From JALOAD01 sp023228995 [NCBI: Candidatus Muiribacterium halophilum] (lineage in GTDB: Bacteria > Muiribacteriota > Muiribacteriia > Muiribacteriales): a stretch of DNA of 58,655 nucleotides. The stretch is from assembly GCA_023228995.1 (NCBI GenBank), contig JALOAD010000018.1:1-58655 (forward strand). The letters are read 5' to 3'. A program made the translations under genes and the position numbers. Within the stretch, counting starts at the first letter, position 1. The number at the start of each line of letters is the position of its first letter. This document shows positions 7,790 through 16,800 of the stretch, one piece after another. The notes under the pieces were generated by a model. That model was not told where the DNA came from. It made no database searches and saw only the letters and a program-made list of their open reading frames with translations.

Positions 7790-9100
7790 TCACTCACAAT
7801 AATATTTTTTTAAATTTTGTTTAAAAATCCCTTTAATCTCTTTTTTATCATTAATATTTTCTACAATATCTTTTTTATCAATTGAATTATATATTAATTC
7901 AAACTTATCAACTTTTGTCATAAAAAAATCAAATTCTTTTTTAAAATCATAATTAAATTTATGTTGATTTTCTAGTAAAAAAATATAGGATAATTCTTTT
8001 AAATAAATAACAAAACTTTGAGAATTATGAGAATACATATTATAAATCAAATTAAAATATTCTTTTTCAGGAATATTATTTGCAACTCTTATCCTTTCAA
8101 GAAACATACTTAATTTAAGATGAAAACATACAAAAAATGAGACTTTTTTTTGACAAACATTACTTAATCTAAAACTCTGCATTATTCTCTTGAATTTTTC
8201 AACAAAAATACTATCATGACCATAAAAATGAGTTATACCCTTTTTATCTATAGAAATAGTGTTTGATTTAAACATATCATGAAAAACAACACAATAATAA
8301 TCACAATCAGAATTTTTATGTTTATTAAGCATATTAATAATATCTAAAGTATGATGCAAAACATTATTTCTATTATGATATGGATGGTTTTGAGGAGTTT
8401 TTAATAAATCATAAAAATAACTAGTTATTTCATGAAAATTTCCCGTCATCTCAATAAATTGAGTAAAAATATCATAATTTTTTATACCATCTTTAAACAT
8501 ATTGAAAATCTCAGTTTTAACCCTTTCATTAGAAAGAATTTTAATACCACAACATTTTTGTTTTACAATATCAAATTCAGCTTTATTAAAATCTAAATCA
8601 AATTTGTTAATAAATCTAAAAAACCTAAATATCCTTAAATAATCTTCTTCAATTCTTTTAGCAGCATTACCAACAAAACATAAAACCCGTCTTTTAATAT
8701 GTTCTCTACCACCAAAAAAATCAAAAATCTCATTAGTTACAACATTTTTATATAATGCATTTATAGTAAAATCTCTTCTTTTGGCATCTTCTTTCATATT
8801 ATCAGTAAAATCAATTTTGCAGCTTCTACCTAAAGTACTAACATCTTTTCTCCAGGTAGTATGTTCATATTTAACATTATCAAGAATAATCGTAACAGTT
8901 CCGTATTTTATACCTGTTGAAATACATTTAATCTTTTTATTTTTACAGATTTTTTTCATTTGATCAGGCAAAACAGCTGAACAAATGTCATAATCTTCAG
9001 TTTTTTTATTCATAAGAAGATCACGAACACAACCACCAACAAAAAACAACTCCAAATTAGTCTTAGATTTAATAAAAACTGCAAAATCATATATATTCAT
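7790..9100 (-). CDS. cca: CCA-adding tRNA nucleotidyltransferase / poly(A) polymerase family protein with HD domain
   Basis: The protein has 436 residues. The N-terminal class II nucleotidyltransferase core shows FFVGGCVRDLLMNKKTEDYDIC, where GG and DxD are the catalytic elements, followed by the RRDFTINALY motif and a helical tRNA-binding region. The C-terminal half has an HD-type phosphohydrolase pattern (HHTLDI, then VVFHDMFKS). This architecture is that of bacterial multifunctional CCA enzymes, which repair or add the 3' CCA of tRNA in the cytoplasm. SD AAAGGA precedes the ATG. It is transcribed divergently from nothing nearby, and lies 21 bp downstream of the 4Fe-4S gene, perhaps in one transcript with it. 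Confidence 0.85.
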   Translation of the reverse strand: MNIYDFAVFIKSKTNLELFFVGGCVRDLLMNKKTEDYDICSAVLPDQMKKICKNKKIKCISTGIKYGTVTIILDNVKYEHTTWRKDVSTLGRSCKIDFTDNMKEDAKRRDFTINALYKNVVTNEIFDFFGGREHIKRRVLCFVGNAAKRIEEDYLRIFRFFRFINKFDLDFNKAEFDIVKQKCCGIKILSNERVKTEIFNMFKDGIKNYDIFTQFIEMTGNFHEITSYFYDLLKTPQNHPYHNRNNVLHHTLDIINMLNKHKNSDCDYYCVVFHDMFKSNTISIDKKGITHFYGHDSIFVEKFKRIMQSFRLSNVCQKKVSFFVCFHLKLSMFLERIRVANNIPEKEYFNLIYNMYSHNSQSFVIYLKELSYIFLLENQHKFNYDFKKEFDFFMTKVDKFELIYNSIDKKDIVENINDKKEIKGIFKQNLKKYYCE

Positions 9101-9121
9101 TATAAAATCCTTTGAAAAAAG

Positions 9122-9943
9122 TTACTTTATCTCTCCGTCAATTCCAACAACATATTCTCTAAGAATAATATTTTTACCAGATTTTTTTAGAGAATCTTCA
9201 ATTATCTTAGTAGAACCACCACAACAAGGAACTTCCATTCTAACTATAGTAATAGATTTTATATCATTATTTTTAAATATCTCAGTTAATTTATCAACAT
9301 AACTCTCATAAGCATTGTCAAGTTTTGGACACATAATTAGAGTAACTTTATCTTTCATAAATCTTGAATGAAAATTCCCATAAGAAAAAGCAGTACAATC
9401 AGCAGCAATCAAAATATCAGCATTTTTAAAATATCCAGCAAAAGGAGAAACAAGTTTTAGCTGAACCGGCCAAGTTGTAAGCTCAGTAGGAATATTATTA
9501 TTTACAACAGTATTTTTATTATCTTTTTTCATAGTTCTCTCTTGCATAGAAGGACAACTACCAAAACTCTCACCAGACTCAATTAAAACAGGAACAGGGA
9601 TATTCTTTTCTTTAAGATATTCAAGTGCTTGATTATAATAAGTAGTTTCCCCATGATGTAATAGATGTTTAAGGTGTGCTTTAATCGTATTAGCACCCTT
9701 TAATACAATATTATCCATAGTTTTCCATTCACTATAAGCTTGTGCTTCTCTTTCCTCAACAGTTATAGCATTAACAGGACAATCTCCAATACAAGCACCG
9801 AGCCCATCACAGAATATTTCACTTACAAGCCTAGCTTTACCATCTATCATCTGAATAGCGCCTTCAGGACAACCCTCAGCACATTTTCCGCAACCATTAC
9901 ATAAATCATCATCAATTTTGATTATCTTTCTCATTGAAGCCAT
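9122..9943 (-). CDS. 4Fe-4S ferredoxin-domain protein, partner of the Rrf2 regulator
   Basis: The protein has 273 residues. The N-terminus has two ferredoxin-type clusters: CNGCGKCAEGCP (about residues 16-27) and C-D-G-L-G-A-C-I-G-D-CP (about 45-55), where the second lacks one canonical Cys (CxxxxxCxxxCP). The C-terminal 120 residues, conserved in homologs of anaerobes, include further cysteines (AADCTAF, MCPKLD, VPCCGGS) that could hold another cluster. AGGAGG lies 7 bases before the ATG. The gene follows the Rrf2 regulator by 19 bp and is certainly co-transcribed with it. It is probably a redox or stress-related electron carrier; exact role unknown. Confidence 0.78.
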   Translation of the reverse strand: MASMRKIIKIDDDLCNGCGKCAEGCPEGAIQMIDGKARLVSEIFCDGLGACIGDCPVNAITVEEREAQAYSEWKTMDNIVLKGANTIKAHLKHLLHHGETTYYNQALEYLKEKNIPVPVLIESGESFGSCPSMQERTMKKDNKNTVVNNNIPTELTTWPVQLKLVSPFAGYFKNADILIAADCTAFSYGNFHSRFMKDKVTLIMCPKLDNAYESYVDKLTEIFKNNDIKSITIVRMEVPCCGGSTKIIEDSLKKSGKNIILREYVVGIDGEIK

Positions 9944-9962
9944 AATAATTCCTCCTAATTAT

Positions 9963-10349
9963 TTAAACTTGTTTAATTTTTATGTTTTTAAAATAATCTT
10001 TCAAATCTTTATTAATCCTAAAAAAGTCTTTATTTAAAAAACACTTTTCAAATGGGCAAACAGATTTATTAACAGGACAATTACCCGAATTAGAAATCCC
10101 ATCAATAATTTCAATAACATCCAGAAAACTTGAATCCATACCTTTTTTGGTAATTAAAAAACCACCTTTAGAACCCCTAACTGATTCAACCAACTCATAT
10201 TTTGAAAGAATTTGAAAAACTTTTGCAACAGTATTAGCAAAACTACTAATTTTGAAAGCAATTTCTTTAACATTAAGCCTTTCATCATTTTTTTTAAGAA
10301 GGACAAGACCATGCAAAGCAATAGATACACTCTCAGAAAATTTATACAA
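9963..10349 (-). CDS. Rrf2-family iron-sulfur-type transcriptional regulator; TTG start
   Basis: The protein has 128 residues, slightly short for the family. The winged helix shows SVSIALHGLVLL, then LNVKEIAFKI and the recognition segment VAKVFQILSKYELVESVRGSKGGFLI, all typical of Rrf2/IscR/NsrR. The C-terminal loop has three cysteines in CPVNKSVCPFEKC, the arrangement that ligates a redox-sensing Fe-S cluster in family members. The start is TTG at 10349, with AGGAGG six bases upstream; no ATG would retain the first helix. A strong promoter lies at 10394-10422. It likely senses NO, oxygen or Fe-S status and controls its own operon. Confidence 0.86.
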   Translation of the reverse strand: MYKFSESVSIALHGLVLLKKNDERLNVKEIAFKISSFANTVAKVFQILSKYELVESVRGSKGGFLITKKGMDSSFLDVIEIIDGISNSGNCPVNKSVCPFEKCFLNKDFFRINKDLKDYFKNIKIKQV

Positions 10350-10393
10350 AGACTCCTCCTTTCTTTTTTTGGTATTTCGGTATTCCTTTACCT

Positions 10394-10422
10394 ATTTTAA
10401 AACAAAATAATATATTTGTCAA
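10394..10422 (-). promoter_or_regulatory. sigma-70-type promoter of the rrf2/4Fe-4S operon
   Basis: On the minus strand TTGACA (10417-10422) and TAAAAT (10394-10399) are separated by 17 bp, a consensus -35 and good -10. Just downstream, within the likely leader, GGTA-6 bp-TACC and repeated GGTATT half-sites (about 10368-10392) could be the Rrf2 operator. The MITE-like element begins 10 bp upstream of the -35 box. Confidence 0.72.
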
Positions 10423-10432
10423 TGTAAACATA

Positions 10433-10697
10433 TTGGGGTCGGTCCTCTCAATGTTTACAAAAAACTCCAAAAGCATTTACTATCAAGCTTTTCTTAGCAA
10501 AAAAAAATTATTTAAAAATTTTATTTTTTTGATATATTTTGACACTTTTTTTATCAGTATAAATTGTTATTTATACTAGGCATTATATAGAGCGAAAACG
10601 ATAAAACATGTTTATATCAATATATTTTAGATTGTAATGTTTTTATTTGACTGATCAAAAAAAATTATTTTGTAAAGTTAACAAGGACCGACCCCAA
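10433..10697. mobile_element. 265-bp MITE-like element with terminal inverted repeats
   Basis: The left end TTGGGGTCGGTCCT (10433-10446) and the right end AGGACCGACCCCAA (10684-10697) are perfect 14-bp inverted copies. The similarity continues imperfectly to about 30 bp on each side, ending in ACAAAA/TTTTGT. The interior is very AT-rich and holds no ORF. GGGGTC-type ends of this kind are known to me from elements associated with small Y1/REP-type transposases, but no transposase is present, so a non-autonomous or deletion derivative is likely. It sits between a stop codon (10704) and the rrf2 promoter (10422). Confidence 0.65.
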
Positions 10698-10703
10698 GGG
10701 TTT

Positions 10704-11663
10704 TCAATTTTTTATAAAACAATCTTTACATTTTCCTTGATAATGACAATTTTCTTGATCAATTCGAATTTTTTTCATTAAATTTATCCAGATTTCGCTG
10801 AATTTGAGATTTTCTGTTATTGTTCCTGGCGATAAACTCATTTCTGGGTCATTATTGCAAAATCCTACAATTCCATTCCATCTTATAATTGGCATTGTAT
10901 ATAATTTATGGCAGATATTGCTTTTTTGTTGAGATGAGTTCAAATTGTTTTCTGAAATATTCAGACCTGATATTTCTAATGCTTTAATGAACATTTCAGT
11001 GCTTTCATTTTCTTTTCCTGGATATACAAGTTTTCTTATAAAAATATAATCTTCTTCTAAATCAGTCTTTTCACTTTTTAAAATTTTTAAATATTTATCT
11101 TTTTTTTGAAATTTTTCTATAAAATCCTTTAATTCATGTATGTTTTCTTTCATTGGTATAAACTGATATCTTAAATATATATTTGAATTTCTGTTTTTCT
11201 CAATAATATTAATGTTTTCTATTATTTTGTTAAAATTTCCATTTTTTCTAATATTTGTATATGTTTTAGAACATTCTGCATCTATTGATAAAAATAAAAA
11301 AACTGGTTTACTTAATTTGTTAAGTTTGTCTATATGTTGTTTTTCAATAAACGATATATTGGTATCAAATGCTATACAGTTGAAAAATTCTTTGTTTGTA
11401 TTAAGTATATCAAGAATATTATCAATTTCAGGATGCATAAAAGCTTCACCTAACCATGCGAGTTTAAGACCGTAAAATTGTAATCCTGATTCTTTTATAT
11501 CTTTTATTATTTTATTAAATAGATTTATATTGATAAATCCTTTTTGTTTTATATCAACTTCTTCTCTATAACACATAATACAATTGTAATTACATAAATT
11601 AGTAAGTTCTATTGTTAACCAAGGATTAAAGGAATTTAATTTTTTTATATATGAAAGACTCAT
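10704..11663 (-). CDS. radical SAM protein with SPASM-like C-terminus
   Basis: The protein has 319 residues. Near the N-terminus ELTNLCNYNCIMCY supplies the CxxxCxxC cysteines for the radical-SAM 4Fe-4S cluster. A TIM-barrel region follows, and the C-terminal segment (CHKLYTMPIIRWNGIVGFCNNDPE... CHYQGKCKDC) is a SPASM/twitch-type auxiliary cluster domain. Such proteins modify peptides, proteins or small molecules. No peptide substrate gene is visible nearby. Its start overlaps the preceding histidine-kinase stop by four bases, tying it to the two-component pair; the substrate is unknown. Confidence 0.82.
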   Translation of the reverse strand: MSLSYIKKLNSFNPWLTIELTNLCNYNCIMCYREEVDIKQKGFININLFNKIIKDIKESGLQFYGLKLAWLGEAFMHPEIDNILDILNTNKEFFNCIAFDTNISFIEKQHIDKLNKLSKPVFLFLSIDAECSKTYTNIRKNGNFNKIIENINIIEKNRNSNIYLRYQFIPMKENIHELKDFIEKFQKKDKYLKILKSEKTDLEEDYIFIRKLVYPGKENESTEMFIKALEISGLNISENNLNSSQQKSNICHKLYTMPIIRWNGIVGFCNNDPEMSLSPGTITENLKFSEIWINLMKKIRIDQENCHYQGKCKDCFIKN

Positions 11664-13042
11664 TTTATAATTGGTATAAAAAGTTTTATATATTTACCTT
11701 TTTCATTGTTTTCAACACATATTCGATAATTTAATGTATCTATAATCTTTCCAATTATTTTAAGTCCTCTTCCTGAACCTTTTTTGAATGTTTTTTTAAT
11801 ATTACGATAATTTAAACCTTCTGGACTAAAAAACATCGCATTATCAACAGAAAAACCATTGTCAAAAAATCTTATTTCTACTTCATCACCATTTGCATGA
11901 AATTCTATACCAACTTTATTTTTTGAATATTTTGCAGCATTTGTTATAAGATTTATAAACAGATGATTCAAATGATATTTACTTGAATTTATAAATTTTC
12001 CCGTAACTGAATCTGAAAATTCTGCATAAAACTGTTTTCCTTCAAATTCACATATTTTTTTACCTAAAGCCATAAGATCATTGTAAATACTTATAAGTTC
12101 AATTTTTTCAAATTTAATCTCATCTTCTTTATCAATAAACATTTTCATCTCTTCAATAAGAAGACTTATTTTATCAAAACTAGCTTCAAATGCATTAAAA
12201 AGATCAGGATGATTATCTTCTATATCATGAAACATTGCTTTTGTGTTTAAAAAAACATTTAAAGGTGATGATATATCGTGAAGGACTTCAGAAATATACT
12301 CTTTGAAATATTCAACTTTTTCCTTTTTATTATCATTTTTTAATGATTCCATTAATTCATAGTTTTTTTGAGAACATTCATCAATAAGCCTAAATAATTC
12401 TTTTAAAGCTGGAAGAAGTTCTTCTATTCCATAATTATCCTCTTTAAGAATATTATAAACATCGGTCAAAATAACTCCAGTGTTTTCTAATCTGATCTTT
12501 TCAAGATCCATCTTTTCAGAAAAACTTAATTCCTTTGATGACAAAACAAGTATTCTATTATCTTCATCATTCATATCTTTCAAAAAATCTTCAATATTTT
12601 TATAAGTAAATACTGAAAAATATCCATAAGAATCTAGTGTATGTCTAAAGAGTTCTAATATAAATTCATCATTATGTATTAAAACTAGATTTAAATCCGA
12701 GTGTTCTACATAATTAAGCAACTCATTTTCACATTCATATGCAAATCTTTCATCACTAAATATTGGAACAACTTTATTAAGTCTTATAAAATTCAATACT
12801 TTAAGTAACTGATTTCCAACATTTATAAGAACTACACGACTTTTATTTTTTCTGGCTTTATTGCAAAGATTTATTATTTCACCAATTGCTGAAGAATCAA
12901 TGTTTTCCGTTATTTTAAAATCTAAATATATTATTTTTGAACTAAAACTACATATATGTTTAGTATTTTCTCTAAATTCTTTTACATTTAGAAAATTAAA
13001 ATCTTTAGGTGTTTTTATAATAATCCTTTCATCTTTTTCCAT
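11660..13042 (-). CDS. STAS - pseudo-receiver - histidine kinase fusion protein
   Basis: The protein has 460 residues in three parts. Residues 5-95 are a STAS domain (anti-sigma-antagonist type; ...ITENIDSSAIGEIINLCNKA). Residues about 113-205 look like a CheY-type receiver in which the phospho-acceptor Asp position reads VLSSKE, so it is probably inactive. Residues 240-460 are a kinase: the H-box SEVLHDISSPLNV, N-box NLITNAAKYSKN, G1 FDNGFSVDN and G2 GSGRGLKIIG. There is no membrane segment, so it is cytoplasmic. The gene starts with its ATG sharing one base with the TAA of the upstream regulator. A partner-switching input to a kinase is an unusual combination. Confidence 0.82.
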   Translation of the reverse strand: MEKDERIIIKTPKDFNFLNVKEFRENTKHICSFSSKIIYLDFKITENIDSSAIGEIINLCNKARKNKSRVVLINVGNQLLKVLNFIRLNKVVPIFSDERFAYECENELLNYVEHSDLNLVLIHNDEFILELFRHTLDSYGYFSVFTYKNIEDFLKDMNDEDNRILVLSSKELSFSEKMDLEKIRLENTGVILTDVYNILKEDNYGIEELLPALKELFRLIDECSQKNYELMESLKNDNKKEKVEYFKEYISEVLHDISSPLNVFLNTKAMFHDIEDNHPDLFNAFEASFDKISLLIEEMKMFIDKEDEIKFEKIELISIYNDLMALGKKICEFEGKQFYAEFSDSVTGKFINSSKYHLNHLFINLITNAAKYSKNKVGIEFHANGDEVEIRFFDNGFSVDNAMFFSPEGLNYRNIKKTFKKGSGRGLKIIGKIIDTLNYRICVENNEKGKYIKLFIPIIK

Positions 13043-13593
13043 TAAACATATTCTCTTATTTTATCCAATAGTTGCTCAGGAGTAAAAGGCTTGAGTAGAT
13101 ATGAATCTGCTCCAACTTTTATATAATTGTTTTTCACAGCTTTTAAATCTATTCCTGTAACTAATATTATTGGAATATTTTTTGTAATATCATCTTCTTT
13201 AAGAGATCTGCATACTTCATAACCGTCAATTGATGGCATCATAATATCTAAAAGTATAAGATCAGGCTTTTCTGTAATTACTTTTATACCAAGTTTTACA
13301 GCATCGCATACTGTTATAACATTGTATTTTTCTGTATGAAGAACTGTATCCATTAACTCAAGAATATCTAGGTCATCATCTACTACAATTATTTTTTTAT
13401 AGCCTTTTTTATTTGATTGTTCTATAAAATCATCTATATCTTTTCTATAAATTCTATAATGTCCACCAGGAGTTGTAAAAGCTTTTATCTTTCCTTGTCT
13501 AAGGTAATTTTTCATTGTTGAATGACTTACTTTAAGAAATTTACAAGCTTCTGTAGTATTTAATATTTCGTCAACAAAATCAATATCTAACAT
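13042..13593 (-). CDS. response regulator with N-terminal MerR/excisionase-type HTH and C-terminal receiver
   Basis: The protein has 183 residues. Residues about 9-56 form an excisionase-like helix-turn-helix (LNTTEACKFLKVSHSTMKNYLR... GGHYRIYRKDIDDFI). Residues 63-183 are a full receiver with VVDDDLD acidic pocket, phospho-acceptor D in LILLDIMMP, T in ILVTG and K in LLKPF. The DNA-binding part precedes the receiver, the reverse of most response regulators. GGGAG SD precedes the ATG. It is co-transcribed with the kinase (stop/start overlap) and should be that kinase's target. Confidence 0.87.
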   Translation of the reverse strand: MLDIDFVDEILNTTEACKFLKVSHSTMKNYLRQGKIKAFTTPGGHYRIYRKDIDDFIEQSNKKGYKKIIVVDDDLDILELMDTVLHTEKYNVITVCDAVKLGIKVITEKPDLILLDIMMPSIDGYEVCRSLKEDDITKNIPIILVTGIDLKAVKNNYIKVGADSYLLKPFTPEQLLDKIREYV

Positions 13594-13680
13594 TTTTAAC
13601 TCCCAAAATTAAACTTTTTAACGATTTTATCCTTTTTTTAAACAAATGTCAAAAACAGATAAAAATAGTTTGCTTTCTTT

Positions 13681-13736
13681 ACTTACTAAAACTCGTCAAA
13701 GTTTGCTTACTAGGAATATTTATATTCCGCTCAATA
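13681..13736 (+). repeat. hairpin array with GCTTACTA linkers (array A)
   Basis: In order: linker ACTTACTA (13681-13688), hairpin AAACT/AGTTT (13689-13704), linker GCTTACTA (13705-13712), hairpin GGAATAT-TT-ATATTCC (13713-13728; 7-bp stem, 2-base loop), and a decayed linker GCTCAATA (13729-13736). The same linker GCTTACTA occurs in the array at 55525. It lies just past the 3' end of the 3143-residue gene. Confidence 0.6.
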
Positions 13737-13809
13737 AAAAAACAATAGCTTTTTTTCACTGTTTTTTGCTTTTCCCACTTGACCCTTTCTTGATCTAACT
13801 TTTTTTTAT

Positions 13810-16800
13810 CTACTTTATAACTGCGATTTTTCCTTCAAAACTATAATTTTCAGTTTCTAATTTATAATAATATAATCCATTCGCAACTTTCTTGCCTGTT
13901 TTATCGGTTATATCCCAGTAAAATTCAGTTGAACCTGAAATATTCTGTCTATAAATTATTTTGCCTGAAACATCATATATTTTTAAAATTGCTTTACTAG
14001 CTGTTAAAAGTCCATCAGCTTTAAATATTACAAAATCATTGGCAGGATTTGGATAAGTTACAACTTTAATATTACCAATTGAAGTCGGAACATATTTAAT
14101 ACTCATAGGAGATTTATTTCCAGCTCTATCTTTTACTTCGATATCAATTTCGTATTCTTTTATAGAAGTGAAAGATAATTCTTTTTCAATATCCAATGTA
14201 TATTGCTCAGAACCATTAATATTTACATTTTTTACAAATCCGTCAACTTTAAATGTAATAGTATCAATTCCAGTTTCCATATCGTTTAATATATAACTTG
14301 AATAAGAATTTTTTTGTATTAATGGAGCTTTATTATCATAAGCAATAACATATTTTCCACTTTTATTAATTCCTTTATCAAGTTTACTATAAAATTTAAA
14401 TACTCCATTTTCTTCTCTAAAAATAACAGCTCCTTTTTTATTCAAAATCTCAACTTTAAGCGGATTTGTAAATTGTTTTTGAGGCCATATATTAATACCT
14501 GAATTTAAATATTCAATATCTATTATTGAATTTTCTGATGGAGCTTTTCTAATAATATTTTTATCTTCATTATAAAATTCACTGATTATAACTGAATCTT
14601 CATTTAAAACAGGTGTTTTACTAAATATTGAAAATTCTGAAAATTCAATTTTTGCAGGAGCAAGACCACCTCTTATTACATTAAAAATCTTAATATCTTT
14701 TCCTATAAGATTTCCATTATTTTCAGTACCGGTAACTTCAATATAAGCTTGTCCTGTCCTTGTAGGATCAACTACATAAACACCTTTATAAAGTGTATTG
14801 TCTATTTTTGATAACTCAATGTTTTTTGGAAGAGAATTTTCCTGTGTTATTTTAAGGCTTATATCATTTTTCATATTTTCAGATGTTTTTATAAGAATTA
14901 GCATTTTAGTCTTTGATAATGGATACTGAAAATCTGAAATAAGAAATGCTGGATTTACCTGTATATCTTCAACTTTTGGCTGACTTAATGGTGTGTTATA
15001 TATGTCTTTAAAAGTATTGGTATCAAATTCAATATCAACAACTGTTGAAAAATCAGATATATCTGCTACAGGAATAAGACAGTATCCAGTATATCTATTG
15101 CCTGAATAATCAATCTTTTTTAGTTGTATTCTATTTTGACCACTGACAATTTCAACAAATGGAATAATAGAATTATTCATAACAGAAGTAAATTGACAAC
15201 TCATTTCTAATCTATAATTTCCCAAACTTCCTGATGAAAGTTTTAAAAGCAATGAATTATCTTTTATCTTTGTTTCGGAAACTCTTACATTAAAACTATT
15301 TCCTGCCCATTCAGGCATTGAATTTGATGTTTTTACAACAATTTCTTTAGGTGAATAAATATTATCTGCAAAAACTTCAAAACTTCCATTTATAAATTCT
15401 TGTCCAATTGCAAGAACTGGAGCTTTTAATTTAATATCTATTTTGTAAATATCAGTTACGCTTACTTCAAATGTTGGTGATTTTAATGTTGAAACATCAG
15501 GCAATGTTGTAATAGCAACATCATAAGTTTTTCCAGTATCACCATAACCTGGTATAAAAAGACTATGTTGAGGAGTTTCAATACTCATTATCTCAGGAGT
15601 TCCTGAAGAAATTTTCCACATTTTTATTTCAGAACCAGGTATATGAGTAAAACCATCTGGAAAATTTACAAGCACTCTATTTATTCCAAGATCACCAGTT
15701 TCTATTTCTGGTCTAAGGAATACTGAAAAATCAGTATTTCTTGAAGCAACCGCATTATTTGGCAAAACTGCTCCTTCGATATTTTTAACTTCTTTTCTTA
15801 TATTAATAGAACATTGAGAATTTCGTAAATTATCAGAAAGTATTTCATTAAAATGGGAATTGTTATTTACAAGATATAATGACATATAAGCAAGCATTGA
15901 ATTTGATGGTGTATTTACTTTAAAATCAATTTGAATATTATGAGAACCATTTGTATTATAAATTGTATTTAATACTATAACAATGTCATTTAATTGATTT
16001 ATTGATGTATGTATAGCTGCAATTCCATCTATTAATACCGATGTATTTGCAATCTCTGCTGGAGTCATTCCTAAAGGTAAATCTATTACTATTTTATTTA
16101 TACCTTCATGAATAATATTATCTATGTCAAATGAAAAATTCATAGAACAAGCAATTTTTTCATTTACAACCATTTCATCTGGAACAAGTGTTATTCCTGT
16201 TATTGAAGCTGGTTTTCCTTCTGAATAATAATTAAGTGTATTATTATTGTTTTCACCATCTACATCAGTTGATTGTACTAAAATATCTGAGAAACCAAGC
16301 TCAGTAGATATAGCTTTTATTTCAATTGGATTTTGTATTGCATATACTTTTTTATTTGAATAAGATGTAAAAGATATTTGTAACTTATCCATATTTGATA
16401 ATTTGTTAAAAAATCCAACTGTAATAACTTCTTTTGTACCGTTTGCTCCAAGATCTATATCGTAAACAGATTTTTCAAAATGAGTTGTTTCAATTCTTTT
16501 TATATTATTAACAGATACAATAAAATTACTCGAATAATTTATTCCTTGAGGAAGTCTAATTTCAAAAGAATCAACTCCAAATTGACCTGGATTTATAGTA
16601 GGTACTATTGTAATTACAACATTTTCATTAGTATCTGTCATTGTGTAAGCTGGATTTATTTCTCCGCCTATAGCCTGAGCTGTTTCTGTTATAAAAACTT
16701 TTGTTGAATTAAAAGATTCATTTTCGCAAAAAACCGGAAGAGAAAAATCTTTATTATCAATATAGCATGAAATATTGCTTCCAGTTGGATAATTATTAAC

